This document shows positions 11,872 through 25,500 of a stretch of DNA of 64,000 bases, in pieces; position 1 is the first letter of the stretch, and each line of letters begins with the position of its first letter. The notes beneath the pieces were generated by a model, which did no database searches, was not told where the DNA came from, and was given only the letters and a program-made list of their open reading frames with translations. Both the position numbers and the translations under genes were made by a program. Source of the stretch: Amblyomma americanum (lineage: Eukaryota; Arthropoda; Arachnida; Ixodida; Ixodidae); contig NW_027526729.1 in assembly GCF_052857255.1 (NCBI RefSeq), forward strand, positions 1 to 64,000. Direction: 5' to 3'.

Positions 11872-14800
11872 TGATACTCGTCAAAACTTTTTCTCTTATA
11901 ACTGCGCGAAAAGCATGTATTCTTGCTTAATACAACGAAACAAGCTGTTTTAGACCGAAACGAGCTAAATCACAACACATCGGTATTACAAGTGTTCCAC
12001 GTGATACTCGTCAAAACTTTTTCTCTTTTAACTGCGCGAAAAGCATGTATTCGTGCTTAATACAACGAAACAAGCTGTTTTTGACCGAAACGAGCTAAAT
12101 CTGAACACATCGGTTTTACAAGTATCCACTTGATACTCGTCAAAACTTTTTCTCTTATAACTGCGCGAAAAGCATGTATTCTTGCTTAATACAACGAAAC
12201 AAGCTGTTTTAGACCGAAACGAGCTAAATCACAACACATCGGTTTTACAAGTGTTCCTCTGATACGCGTCAAAACTTTTTCTTTTATAACTGCGCGAAAA
12301 GCATGTATTCTTGCTTAATACAGCGAAACAAGCTGTTTTAGACCGAAACGAGCTAAATCACAACACATCGGTATTACAAGTGTTCCACGTGATACTCGTC
12401 AAAACTTTTTCTCTTTTAACTGCGCGAAAAGCATGTATTCGTGCTTAATACAACGAAACAAGCTGTTTTTGACCGAAACGAGCTAAATCTGAACACATCG
12501 GTTTTACAAGTATGCACTTGATACTCGTCAAAACTTTTTCTCTTATAACTGCGCGAAAAGCATGTATTCTTGCTTAATACAACGAAACAAGCTGTTTTAG
12601 ACCGAAACGAGCTAAATCTGAACACATCGGTTTTACAAGTGTTCCTCTGATACGCGTCAAATTTTTTTCTCTTATAACTGCGCGAAAAGCATGTATTCTT
12701 GCTTAATACAGCGAAACAAGCTGTTTTAGACCGAAACGAGCTAAATCACAACACATCGGTTTTACAAGTGTTCCTCTGATACGCGTCAAAACTTTTTCTC
12801 TTATAACTGCGCGAAAAGCATGTATTCTTGCTTAATACAGCGAAACAAGCTGTTTTAGACCGAAACGAGCCAAATCACAACACATCGGTATTACAAGTGT
12901 TCAACGTGATACTCGTCAAAACGTTTTCTCCTATAACTGCGCGAAAAGCATGTATTCGTGCTTAATACAACGAAACAAGCTGTTTTAGACCGAAACGAGC
13001 TAAATCTGAACACTTCGGTTTTACAAGTATTCACGTGATACGTCAAAACTTTTTCTCTTATAACTGCGCGAAAAGCATGTATTCTTGCTTAATACAACGA
13101 AACAAGCTGTTTTTGACCGAAACGAGCTAAATCACAACACATCGGTTTTACAAGTGTCTCTCTGATACGCGTCAAAACGTTTTCTTCTATAACTGCGCGT
13201 AAAGCATGTATTCGTGCTTAATACAACGAAACAAGCTGTTTTAGACAGAAACGAGCTAAATCTGAACACATCGGTTTTACAAGCATCCACGTGATACTCG
13301 TCAACTTTTTCTCTTATAACTGCGCGAAAAGCATGTATTCTTGCTTAATACAACGAAACAAGCTGTTTTAGACCGAAACGAGCTAAATCACAACACATCG
13401 GTTTTACAAGTGTTCCTCTGATACGCGTCAAAACTTTTTCTCTTATAACTGCGCGAAAAGCATGTATTCTTGCTTAATACAGCGAAACAAGCTGTTTTAG
13501 ACCGAAACGAGCTAAATCACAACACATCGGTTTTACAAGTGTTCCTCTGATACGCGTCAAAACGTTTTCTCTTATAACTGCGCGAAAAGCATGTATTCTT
13601 GCTTAATACAGCGAAACAAGCTGTTTTAGACCGAAATGAGCTAAATCACAACACATCGGTTTTACAAGTGTTCCTCTGATACGCGTCAAAACTTTTTCTC
13701 TTATAACGGCGCGAAAAGCATGTATTCTTGCTTAATACAGCGAAACAAGCTGTTTTAGACCGAAACGAGCTAAATCACAACACATCGGTATTACAAGTGT
13801 TCCACGTGATACTCGTCAAAACTTTTTCTCTTTTAACTGCGCGAAAAGCATGTATTCGTGCTTAATACAACGAAACAAGTTGTTTTAGACCGAAACGAGC
13901 TAAATCTGAACACATCGGTTTTACAAGTATCCACGTGATACTCGTCAAAACTTTTTCTCTATAACTGCGCGAAAAGCATGTATTCTTGCTTAATACAACG
14001 AAACAAGCTGTTTTAGACCGAAACGAGCTAAATCACAACACATCGGTTTTACAAGTGTCTCTCTAATACGCGTCAAAACTTTTTCTCTTATAACTGCGCG
14101 AAAAGCATGTATTCTTGCTTAATACAACGAAACAAGCTGTTTTAGACCGAAACGAGCTAAATCTGAACACATCGGTTTTACAAGTATTCACGTGATACTC
14201 GTCAAAACTTTTTCTCTTATAACTGCGCGAAAAGCATGTATTCTTGCTTAATACAGCGAAACAAGCTGTTTTAGACCGAAATGAGCTAAATCACAACACA
14301 TCGGTTTTACAAGTGTTCCTCTGATACGCGTCAAAACTTTTTCTTTTATAACTGCGCGAAAAGCATGTATTCTTGCTTAATACAGCGAATCAAGTTGTTT
14401 TAGACCGAAACGAGCTAAATCACAACACATCGGTATTACAAGTGTTCCACGTGATACTCGTCAAAACTTTTTCTCTTATAACTGCGCGAAAAGCATGTAT
14501 TCTTGCTTAATACAGCGAAACAAGCTGTTTTAGACCGAAACGAGCTAAATCACAACACATCGGTATTACAAGTGTTCCACGTGATACTCGTCAAAACTTT
14601 TTCTCTTTTAACTGCGCGAAAAGCATGTATTCGTGCTTAATACAACGAAACAAGCTGTTTTTGACCGAAACGAGCTAAATCTGAACACATCGGTTTTACA
14701 AGTATCCACGTGATACTCGTCAAAACTTTTTCTCTTATAACTGCGCGAAAAGCATGTATTCTTGCTTAATACAACGAAACAAGCTGTTTTAGACCGAAAC

Positions 14801-15097
14801 GAGCTAAATCACAACACATCGGTTTTACAAGTGTCTCTTTAATACGCGTCAAAACTTTTTCTCTTATAACTGCGCGAAAAGCATGTATTCTTGCTTAATA
14901 CAACGAAACAAGCTGTTTTAGACCGAAACGAGCTAAATCTGAACACATCGGTTTTACAAGTGTTCCTCTGATACGCGTCAAATTTTTTTCTCTTATAACT
15001 GCGCGAAAAGCATGTATTCTTGCTTAATACAGCGAAACAAGCTGTTTTAGACCGAAACGAGCTAAATCACAACACATCGGTTTTACAATTGTTCCTC
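11872..15097 (+). repeat. Mosaic segment shared with 56220-59318
   Basis: A run of 25 monomers whose order matches 56220-59318, at offset 44348 at the left end, 44218 from 13163 and 44221 at 15098. Markers in common are the ccacttgatactcg junctions, tttttgacc copies, the caaattttttt copy, the gttcaacg junction, aaaacgttttcttctataac with gcgtaaagc, gacagaaac with aagcatccacg, the aagttg copies and the gaatcaagttg copy. The change of 130 bp in offset is one whole monomer missing from the right-hand copy. Parts also match the R units (52224-52996). Confidence 0.86.
13419..13547 (+). repeat. Class alpha reference monomer
   Basis: This 129-bp copy matches the most frequent base I see at essentially every position and serves as the reference. 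Class alpha is marked by ttcttgc (about 49-55), acagcg (61-66) and aatcacaac (97-105). It ends in gtgttcctc, so the next monomer starts ctctgatacgcgtc with an MluI-type ACGCGT palindrome. A second alpha form has ggtattac in place of ggttttac and ends gtgttccacg, giving 130 bp. Composition is 29 C, 21 G and 8 CpG. Confidence 0.93.
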
Positions 15098-17803
15098 TGA
15101 TACGCGTCAAAACTTTTTCTCTTATAACTGCGCGAAAAGCATGTATTCTTGCTTAATACAGCGAAACAAGCTGTTTTAAACCGAAACGAGCTAAATCACA
15201 ACACATCGGTATTACAAGTGTTCCACGTGATACTCGTCAAAACTTTTTCTCTTATAACTGGGCGAAAAGCATGTATTCGTGCTTAATACAACGAAACAAG
15301 CTGTTTTAGACCGAAACGAGCTAAATCTGAACACATCGGTTTTACAAGTATCCACGTGATACTCGTCAACGTTTTCTCTTATAACTGCGCGAAAAGCATG
15401 TATTCTTGCTTAATACAACGAAACAAGCTGTTTTAGACCGAAACGAGCTAAATCACAACACATCGGTTTTACAAGTGTCTCTGATACGCGTCAAAACTTT
15501 TTCTTCTATAACTGCGCGTAAAGCATGTATTCGTGCTTAACACAACGAAACAAGCTGTTTTAGACCGAAACGAGCTAAATCTGAACACATCGGTTTTACA
15601 AGTTTTCCTCTGATACGCGTCAAAACTTTTTCTCTTATAACCGGGCGAAAAGCATGTATTCTTGCTTAATACAGCGAAACAAGCTGTTTTAGACCGAAAC
15701 GAGCTAAATCACAACACATCGGTTTTACAAGTGTTCCTCTGATACGCGTCAAAACTTTTTCTCTTATAACTGCGCGAAAAGCATGTATTCTTGCTTAATA
15801 CAGCGAAACAAGCTGTTTTAGACCGAAACGAGCTAAATCACAACACGTCGGTTTTACAAGTGTTCCTCTGATACCCGTCAAAACTTTTTCTCTTATAACG
15901 GCGCGAAAAGCATGTATTCTTGCTTAATACAGCGAAACAAGCTGTTTTAGACCGAAACGAGCTAAATCACAACACATCGGTATTACAAGTGTTCCACGTG
16001 ATACTCGTCAAAACTTTTTCTTTTAACTGCGCGAAAAGCATGTATTCGTGCTTAATACAACGAAACAAGCTGTTTTAGACCGAAACGAGCTAAATCTGAA
16101 CACATCGGTTTTACAAGTATCCACGTGATACTCGTCAAAACTTTTTCTCTTATAACTGCGCGAAAAGCATGTATTCTTGCTTAACACAACGAAACAAGCT
16201 GTTTTAGACCGAAACGAGCTAAATCAGAACACATCGGTTTTACAAGTGTCTCTCTAATACGCGTCAAATCTTTTTCTCTTATAACTGCGCGAAAAGCATG
16301 TATTCTTGCTTAATACAACGAAACAAGCTGTTTTAGACCGAAACGAGCTAAATCTGAACACATCGGTTTTACAAGTATCCACGTGATACTCGTCAAAACT
16401 TTTTCTTTTAACTGCGCGAAAAGCATGTATTCGTGCTTAATACAACGAAACAAGCTGTTTTAGACCGAAACGAGCTAAATCTGAACACATCGGTTTTACA
16501 AGTATCCACGTGATACTCGTCAAAACTTTTTCTCTTATAACTGCGCGAAAAGCATGTATTCTTGCTTAACACAACGAAACAAGCTGTTTTAGACCGAAAC
16601 GAGCTAAATCAGAACACATCGGTTTTACAAGTGTCTCTCTAATACGCGTCAAATCTTTTTCTCTTATAACTGCGCGAAAAGCATGTATTCTTGCTTAATA
16701 CAACGAAACAAGCTGTTTTAGACCGAAACGAGCTAAATCTGAACACATCGGTTTTACAAGTATCCACGTGATACTCGTCAAAACTTTTTCTCTTATAACT
16801 GTGCGAAAAGCATGTATTCTTGCTTAATACAGCGAAACGAGCTGTTTTAGACCGAAATGAGCTAAATCACAACACATCGGTATTACAAGTGTTCCACGTG
16901 ATACTCGTCAAAACTTTTTCTCTTTTAACTGCGCGAAAAGCATGTATTCGTGCTTAATACAACGAATCAAGCTGTTTTTGACCGAAACGAGCTAAATCTG
17001 AACACATCGGTTTTACAAGTGTTCCTCTGATACGCGTCAAAACTTTTTCTTTTATAACTGCGCGAAAAGCATGTATTCTTGCTTAATACAGCGAATCAAG
17101 TTGTTTTAGACCAAAACGAGCTAAATCACAACACATCGGTATATCAAGTGTTCCACGCGATACTCGTCAAAACTTTGTCTCTTATAACTGCGCGAAAAGC
17201 ATGTATTCTTGCTTAATACAGCGAAACAAGCTGTTTTAGACCGAAACGAGCTAAATCACAACACATCGGTATTACAAGTGTTCCACGTGATACTCGTCAA
17301 AACTTTTTCTCTTTTAACTGCGCGAAAAGCATGTATTCGTGCTTAATACAACGAAACAAGCTGTTTTTGACCGAAACGAACTAAATCTGAACACATCGGT
17401 TTTACAAGTATCCACGTGATACTCGTCAAAACTTTTTCTCTTATAACTGCGCGAAAAGCATGTATTCTTGCTTAATACAACGAAACAAGCTGTTTTAGAC
17501 CGAAACGAGCTAAATCACAACACATCGATTTTACAAGTGTCTCTCTAATACGCGTCAAAACTTTTTCTCTTATAACTGCGCGAAAAGCATGTATTCTTGC
17601 TTAATACAACGAAACAAGCTGTTTTAGACCGAAACGAGCTAAATCTGAACACATCGGTTTTACAAGTGTTCCTCTGATACGCGTCAAATTTTTTTCTCTT
17701 ATAACTGCGCGAAAAGCATGTATTCTTGCTTAATACAGCGAAACAAGCTGTTTTAGACCGAAACGAGCTAAATCACAACACATCGGTTTTACAATTGTTC
17801 CTC
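15098..17803 (+). repeat. HOR P, rearranged short form (21 monomers, 2706 bp)
   Basis: Begins with P1-P6, skips P7, continues P8-P11, repeats P9-P11, then P12 and P13. It leaves the P order with a copy bearing cttttataac, gaatcaagttg, gaccaaaac and ggtatatc, followed by a ccacgcgatactcg junction, tttgtctctt, a cgaactaaatc beta copy, an atcgatt copy and the caaattttttt copy ending attgttcctc. P1 then restarts at 17804. The counterpart at 59319-61769 has 19 monomers (2451 bp), having P7 but lacking the P9-P11 repeat. Confidence 0.88.
15999..16768 (+). repeat. 3-monomer tandem duplication of P9-P11 (385-bp period)
   Basis: P9, P10 and P11 appear at 15999-16383 and again at 16384-16768. Both P9 copies share the same 2-bp shortening (actttttcttttaac where other P9 copies have ctcttttaac), and both P10 copies have cttaacac and aatcagaac. 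The shared private deletion shows that the second triplet was copied from the first, or the reverse, after the deletion arose. The homologous block at 60.3-60.7 kb has a single triplet. Confidence 0.88.
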
Positions 17804-20800
17804 TGATACGCGTCAAAACTTTTTCTCTTAAAACTGCGCGAAAAGCATGTATTCTTGCTTAATACAGCGAAACAAGCTGTTTTAAACCGAAACGAGCTAA
17901 ATCACAACACATCGGTATTACAAGTGTTCCACGTGATACTCGTCAAAACTTTTTCTCTTATAACTGCGCGAAAAGCATGTATTCGTGCTTAATACAACGA
18001 AACAAGCTGTTTTAGACCGAAACGAGCTAAATCTGAACACATCGGTTTTACAAGTATCCACGTGATACTCGTCAACGTTTTCTCTTATAACTGCGCGAAA
18101 AGCATGTATTCTTGCTTAATACAACGAAACAAGCTGTTTTAGACCGAAACGAGCTAAATCACAACACATCGGTTTTACAAGTGTCTCTGATACGCGTCAA
18201 AACTTTTTCTTCTATAACTGCGCGTAAAGCATGTATTCGTGCTTAACACAACGAAACAAGCTGTTTTAGACCGAAACGAGTTAAATCTGAACACATCGGT
18301 TTTACAAGTTTTCCTCTGATACGCGTCAAAACTTTTTCTCTTATAACCGGGCGAAAAGCATGTATTCTTGCTTAATACAGCGAAACAAGCTGTTTTAGAC
18401 CGAAACGAGCTAAATCACAACACATCGGTTTTACAAGTGTTCCTCTGATACGCGTCAAAACTTTTTCTCTTATAACTGCGCGAAAAGCATGTATTCTTGC
18501 TTAATACAGCGAAACAAGCTGTTTTAGACCGAAACGAGCTAAATCACAACACGTCGGTTTTACAAGTGTTCCTCTGATACGCGTCAAAACTTTTTCTCTT
18601 ATAACTGCGCGAAAAGCATGTATTCTTGCTTAATACAGCGAAACAAGCTGTTTTAGACCGAAATGAGCTAAATCACAACACATCGGTTTTACAAGTGTTC
18701 CTCTGATACCCGTCAAAACTTTTTCTCTTATAACGGCGCGAAAAGCATGTATTCTTGCTTAATACAGCGAAACAAGCTGTTTTAGACCGAAACGAGCTAA
18801 ATCACAACACATCGGTATTACAAGTGTTCCACGTGATACTCGTCAAAACTTTTTCTCTTTTAACTGCGCGAAAAGCATGTATTCGTGCTTAATACAACGA
18901 AACAAGCTGTTTTAGACCGAAACGAGCTAAATCTGAACACATCGGTTTTACAAGTATTTACGTGATACTCGTCAAAACTTTTTCTCTTATAACTGCGCGA
19001 AAAGCATGTATTCTTGCTTAACACAACGAAACAAGCTGTTTTAGACCGAAACGAGCTAAATCAGAACACATCGGTTTTACAAGTGTCTCTAATACGCGTC
19101 AAATCTTTTTCTCTTATAACTGCGCGAAAAGCATGTATTCTTGCTTAATACAACGAAACAAGCTGTTTTAGACCGAAACGAGCTAAATCTGAACACATCG
19201 GTTTTACAAGTATCCACGTGATACTCGTCAAAACTTTTTCTCTTATAACTGTGCGAAAAGCATGTATTCTTGCTTAATACAGCGAAACGAGCTGTTTTAG
19301 ACCGAAATGAGCTAAATCACAACACATCGGTATTACAAGTGTTCCACGTGATACTCGTCAAAACTTTTTCTCTTTTAACTGCGCGAAAAGCATGTATTCG
19401 TGCTTAATACAACGAATCAAGCTGTTTTTGACCGAAACGAGCTAAATCTGAACACATCGGTTTTACAAGTATCCACGTGATACTCGTCAAAACTTTTTCT
19501 CTTATAACTGCGCGAAAAGCATGTATTCTTGCTTAATACAGCGAAACAAGCTGTTTTAGACCGAAACGAGCTAAATCACAACACATCGGTATTACAAGTG
19601 TTCCACGTGATACTCGTCAAAACTTTTTCTCTTTTAACTGCGCGAAAAGCATGTATTCGTGCTTAATACAACGAAACAAGCTGTTTTTGACCGAAACGAG
19701 CTAAATCTGAACACATCGGTTTTACAAGTATCCACGTGATACTCGTCAAAACTTTTTCTCTTATAACTGCGCGAAAAGCATGTATTCTTGCTTAATACAA
19801 CGAAACAAGCTGTTTTAGACCGAAACGAGGTAAATCACAACACATCGGTTTTACAAGTGTCTCTCTAATACGCGTCAAAACTTTTTCTCTTATAACTGCG
19901 CGAAAAGCATGTATTCTTGCTTAATACAACGCAACAAGCTGTTTTAGACCGAAACGAGCTAAATCTGAACACATCGGTTTTACAAGTGTTCCTCTGATAC
20001 GCGTCAAATTTATTTCTCTTATAACTGCGCGAAAAGCATGTATTCTTGCTTAATACAGCGAAACAAGCTGTTTTAGACCGAAACGAGCTAAATCACAACA
20101 CATCGGTTTTACAAGTGTTAATCTGATACGCGTCAACTCTTTTTTCTCTTATAGCTGCGCGAAAAGCATGTATTCGTGCTTAGTCCAACGAAACAAGCTG
20201 TTTTAGACCGAAACGAGGTAAATCTGAACACATCGGTTTTACAAGTGTCCCTGTGACACGCCTTTAAAGCTTTTTCTCGTATCACTGCGCTAAAAGCATG
20301 TATTTCTGCCTGATACAGCGAAACAAGCTGTTTTAGACCGAAACGAGCTAAATCACAACACATCGGTTTTACAATTGTTCCTCTGATACGCGTCTAAACT
20401 TTTTCTCTTATAACAGCGCGAAAAGCATGTATTCGTGCTTAATACAGCGAAACAAGCTGTTTTAGACCGAAACGAGCTAAATCACAACACATCGGTTTTA
20501 CAAGTGTTCCTCTGATACGCGTCAAAACTTTTTCTCTTATAACTGCGCGAAAAGCATGTATTCGTGCTTAATACAACGAAACAAGCTGTTTTAGACCAAA
20601 ACGAGCTAAATCTGAACACATCGGTTTTCCAAGTGTCCAAGTGATACGCGTCAAAACTTTTTCCCTTATAACTGCGCGAAAAGCATGTATTCGTGCTTAA
20701 TGCAACGAAACAAGCTGTTTTAGACCGAAACGAGCTAAATCTGAACACATCGGTTTTACAAGTGTCCCTGTGACACGCGTCAAAACTTTTTCTCTTATAA

Positions 20801-21417
20801 CTGCGCGAAAAGCATGTATTCTTGCTTAATACAGCGAAACAAGCTGTTTTAGACCGAAACGAGCTAAATCACAACACATCGGTATTACGAGTGTTCCACG
20901 TGATACTCGTCAAAACGTTTTCTCTTATAACTGCGCGAAAAGCATGTATTCGTGCTTAATACAACGAAACAAGCTGTTTTAGACCGAAACGAGCTAAATC
21001 TGAACACTTCGGTTTTACAAGTGTCTCTCTAATAGGCGTCAAAACTTTTTCTCTTATAACTGCGCGAAAAGCATGTATTCTTGCTTAATACAGCGAAACA
21101 AGCTGTTTTAGACCGAAACGAGCTAAATCACAACACAAAGGTTTTACAAGTGTTCCTCTAATACGCGTCAAAACTTTTTCTCTTATAACTGCGCGAAAAG
21201 CATGTATTCTTGCTTAATACTACGAAACAAGCTGTTTTACACCGAAACGAGCTAAATCACAACACATCGGTTTTACAAGTGTTCCTCTGATACGCGTCTA
21301 AACTTTTTCTCTTATAACTGCGCGAAAAGCATGTATTCGTGCTTAATACAACGAAACAAGCTGTTTCAGACCGAAACGAGCTAAATCTGAACACATCGGT
21401 TTTACAAGTGTTCCTCT
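17804..21417 (+). repeat. HOR P, 28-monomer form (3614 bp)
   Basis: Matches copy 1 monomer by monomer at a constant offset of 17803 from P1 to P23. P24 is then missing: the monomer after P23 has a P24-like start (tgacacgcg) but P25 features (acagcg, ggtattacgag), and P26-P29 follow. The unit is 129 bp shorter than copy 1 and ends at P1 of 21418. Differences from copy 1 include gagttaaatc near 18282, gtatttacg near 18955, aaatttatttctc near 20005 and gtccaagtg near 20636. Confidence 0.92.
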
Positions 21418-22579
21418 GATACGCGTCAAAACTTTTTCTCTTATAACTGCGCGAAAAGCATGTATTCTTGCTTAATACAGCGAAACAAGCTGTTTTAAAC
21501 CGAAACGAGCTAAATCACAACACATCGGTATTACAAGTGTTCCACGTGATACTCGTCAAAACCTTTTCTCTTATAACTGCGCGAAAAGCATGTATTCGTG
21601 CTTAATACAACGAAACAAGCTGTTTTAGACCAAAACGAGCTAAATCTGAACACATCGGTTTTCCAAGTGTCCATTTGATACGCGTCAAAACTTTTTCCTT
21701 ATAACTGCGCGAAAAGCATGTATTCGTGCTTAATACAACGAAACAAGCTGTTTTAGTCCGAAAAGAGTTAAATCTGAACTCATCGGTTTTACAAGTGTTC
21801 CTCTGATACGCGTCAAAACTTTTTCTCTTATAACTGCGCGAAAAGCATGTATTCTTGCTTAATACAACGAAACAAGCTGTTTTAGACCGAAACGAGCCAA
21901 ATCACAACACATCGGTATTACAAGTGTTCCACGTGATACTCGTCAAAACTTTTTCTCTTATAACTGCGCGAAAAGCATGTATTCGTGCTTAATGCAACGA
22001 AACAAGCTGTTTTAGACCGAAACGAGCTAAATCTGAACACATCGGTTTTACAAGTGTCCCTGTGACACGCGTCAAAACTTTTTCTCTTATAACTGCGCGA
22101 AAAGCATGTATTCTTGCTTAATACAACGAAACAAGCTGTTTTAGACCGAAACGAGCCAAATCACAACACATCGGTATTACAAGTGTTCCACGTGATACTC
22201 GTCAAAACTTTTTCTCTTATAACTGCGCGAAAAGCATGTATTCGTGCTTAATACAACGAAACAAGCTGTTTTAGACCGAAACGAGCTAAATCTGAACACT
22301 TCGGTTTTACAAGTATCCACGTGATACTCGTCAAAACTTTTTCTCTTATAACTGCGCGAAAAGCATGTATTCTTGCTTAATACAACGAAACAAGCTGTTT
22401 TAGACCGAAACGAGCTAAATCACAACACATCGGTTTTACAAGTGTCTCTCTGATACGCGTCAAAACTTTTTCTTCTATAACTGCGCGTAAAGCATGTATT
22501 CTTGCTTAATACAACGAAACAAGCTGTTTTAGACCAAAACGAGCTAAATCTGAACACATCGGTTTTACAAGTATCCACG
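21418..22579 (+). repeat. Transition between HOR P and HOR S (9 monomers)
   Basis: Starts with P1, then a copy with aaaacctttt and gaccaaaac, a P23-like copy with gtccgaaaagagttaaatctg, gagccaaatc copies, a taatgcaacg copy ending gtgtccctg, and copies with cacttcgg and gtgtctctctgatac. Most have counterparts in the S unit (S17, S18, S20, S23) but in a different order, with one monomer missing and another added. It looks like the degraded or rearranged left edge of the S amplification. Confidence 0.78.
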
Positions 22580-25500
22580 TGATACTCGTCAAAACTTTCT
22601 TATAACTGCGCGAAAAGCATGTATTCTTGCTTAATACAACGAAACAAGCTGTTTTAGACCGAAACGAGCAAAATCATAACACATCGGTTTTACAAGTGTC
22701 TCTCTAATAGGCGTCAAAACTTTTTCTTCTATAACTGCGCGTAAAGCATGTATTCATGCTTAATACAACGAAACAAGTTGTTTTAGACCGAAACGAGCTA
22801 AATCTGAACACATCGGTTTTACAAGTGTCCCTGTGACACGCGTCAAAACTTTTTCTCTTATAACTGCGCGAAAAGCATGTATTCTTGCTTAATACAGCGA
22901 AACAAGCTGTTTTAGACCGAAACGAGCTAAATCACAACACAAAGGTTTTACAAGTGTTCCTCTAATACGCGTCAAAACTTTTTCTCTTATAACTGCGCGA
23001 AAAGCATGTATTCTTGCTTAATACTACGAAACAAGCTGTTTTACACCGAAACGAGCTAAATCACAACACATCGGTTTTACAAGTGTTCCTCTGATACGCG
23101 TCTAAACTTTTTCTCTTATAACTGCGCGAAAAGCATGTATTCGTGCTTAATACAACGAAACAAGCTGTTTCAGACCGAAACGAGCTAAATCTGAACACAT
23201 CGGTTTTACAAGTGTTCCTCTGATAAGCGTCAAAACTTTTTCTCTTATAACTGCGCGAAAAGCATGTATTCTTGCTTAATACAGCGAAACAAGCTGTTTT
23301 AAACCGAAACGAGCTAAATCACAACACATCGGTATTACAAGTGTTCCACGTGATACTCGTCAAAACTTTTTCTCTTATAACTGCGCGAAAAGCATGTATT
23401 CGTGCTTAATACAACGAAACAAGCTGTTTTAGACGGAAACGAGCTAAATCTGAACACATCGGTTTTACAAGTATCCACGTGATACTCGTCAACTTTTTCT
23501 CTTATAACCGCGCGAAAAGCATGTATTCTTGCTTAATACAACGAAACAAGCTGTTTTAGACCGAAACGAGCTAAATCACAACACATCGGTTTTACAAGTG
23601 TTCCTCTGATACGCGTCAAAACTTTTTCTCTTATAACTGCGCGAAAAGCATGTATTCTTGCTTAATACAGCGAAACAAGCTGTTTTAGACCGAAACGAGC
23701 TAAATCACAACACATCGGTTTTACAAGTGTTCCTCTGATACGCGTCAAAACTTTTTCTCTTATGACTGCGCGAAAAGCATGTATTCTTGCTTAATACAGC
23801 GAAACAAGCTGTTTTAGACCGAAACGAGCTAAATCACAACACATCGGTATTACAAGTGTTCCACGTGATACTCGTCAAAACTTTTTCTCTTATAACTGCG
23901 CGAAAAGCATGTATTCGTGCTTAATACAACGAAACAAGCTGTTTTAGACCGAAACGAGCTAAATCTGAACACATCGGTTTTACAAGTATCCACGTGATAC
24001 TCGTCAAAACTTTTTCTCTTATAACTGCGCGAAAAGCATGTATTCTTGCTTAATACAACGAAACAAGCTTTTTTAGACCGAAAAGAGCTAAATCACAACA
24101 CATCGGTTTTACAAGTGTCTCTCTAATACGCGTCAAAACTTTTTCTCTTATAACTGCGCGAAAAGCACGTATTCTTGCTTAATACAACGAAACAAGCTGT
24201 TTTAGACCGAAACGAGCTAAATCACAACACATCGGTTTTACAAGTGTCCCTGTGACACGCCTTTAAACCTTTTTCTCTTATCACTGCGCGAAAAGCGTGT
24301 ATTTCTGCTTAATACAGCGAAACAAGCTGTTTTAGACCGAAACGAGCTAAATCACAACACATCGGTTTTACAATTGTTCCTCTGATACGCGTCTAAACTT
24401 TTTCTCTTATAACTGCGCGAAAAGCATGTATTCGTGCTTAATACAGCGAAACGAGCTGTTTTAGACCGAAACGAGCTAAATCACAACACATCGGTTTTAC
24501 AAGTGTTCCTCTGATACGCGTCAAAACTTTTTCTCTTATAACTGCGCGAAAAGCATGTATTCGTGCTTAATACAACGAAACAAGCTGTTTTAGACCAAAA
24601 CGAGCTAAATCTGAACACATCGGTTTTCCAAGTGTCCATGTGATACGCGTCAAAACTTTTTCCCTTATAACTGCGCGAAAAGCATGTATTCGTGCTAAAT
24701 ACAACGAAACAAGCTGTTTTAGTCCGAAAAGAGTTAAATCTGAACACATCGGTTTTACAAGCGTTCCTCTGATACGCGTCAAAACTTTTTCTCTTATAAC
24801 TGCGCGAAAAGCATGTATTCTTGCTTAATACAACGAAACAAGCTGTTTTAGACCGAAACGAGCCAAATCACAACACATCGGTATTACAAGTGTTCCACGT
24901 GATACTCGTCAAAACTTTTTCTCTTTTAACTGCGCGAAAAGCATGTAATCTTGCTTAATACAGCGAAACAAGCTGTTTTAGACCGAAACGAGCCAAATCA
25001 CAACACATCGGTATTACAAGTGTTCCACGTGATACTCGTCAAAACTTTTTCTCTTATAACTGCGCGAAAAGCATGTATTCGTGCTTAATGCAACGAAACA
25101 AGCTGTTTTAGACCGAAACGAGCTAAATCTGAACACATCGGTTTTACAAGTGTCCCTGTGACACGCGTCAAAACTTTTTCTCTTATAACTGCGCGAAAAG
25201 CATGTATTCTTGCTTAATACAACGAAACAAGCTGTTTTAGACCGAAATGATTAAATCACAACACATCGGTTTTACAAGTGTTCCTCTGATACGCGTCAAA
25301 ACTTTTTCTCTTATAACTGCGCGAAAAGCATGTATTCTTGCTTAATACAGCGAAACAAGCTGTTTTAGACCGAAACGAGCTAAATCACAACACATCGGTA
25401 TTACAAGTGTTCCACGTGATACTCGTCAAAACGTTTTCTCTTATAACTGCGCGAAAAGCATGTATTCGTGCTTAATACAACGAGACAAGCTGTTTTAGAC

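Noticed and set aside
13419..13547. CENP-B box
   Set aside because: On the minus strand the TTCG and the A four bases further on occur at the right spacing twice, but the required CGGG half is absent (AAGC or ACAG instead). A chance half-match to a short motif is not enough.
24481..24828. Overlapping frames on both strands (88, 71 and 62 codons), repeated at 27576, 31441, 34536 and 38797
   Set aside because: They recur exactly once per S unit because of the S16/S17 monomers, where cgtgctaaatac removes a TAA in one frame. Open frames on both strands of the same DNA and perfect dependence on satellite variants argue against coding.
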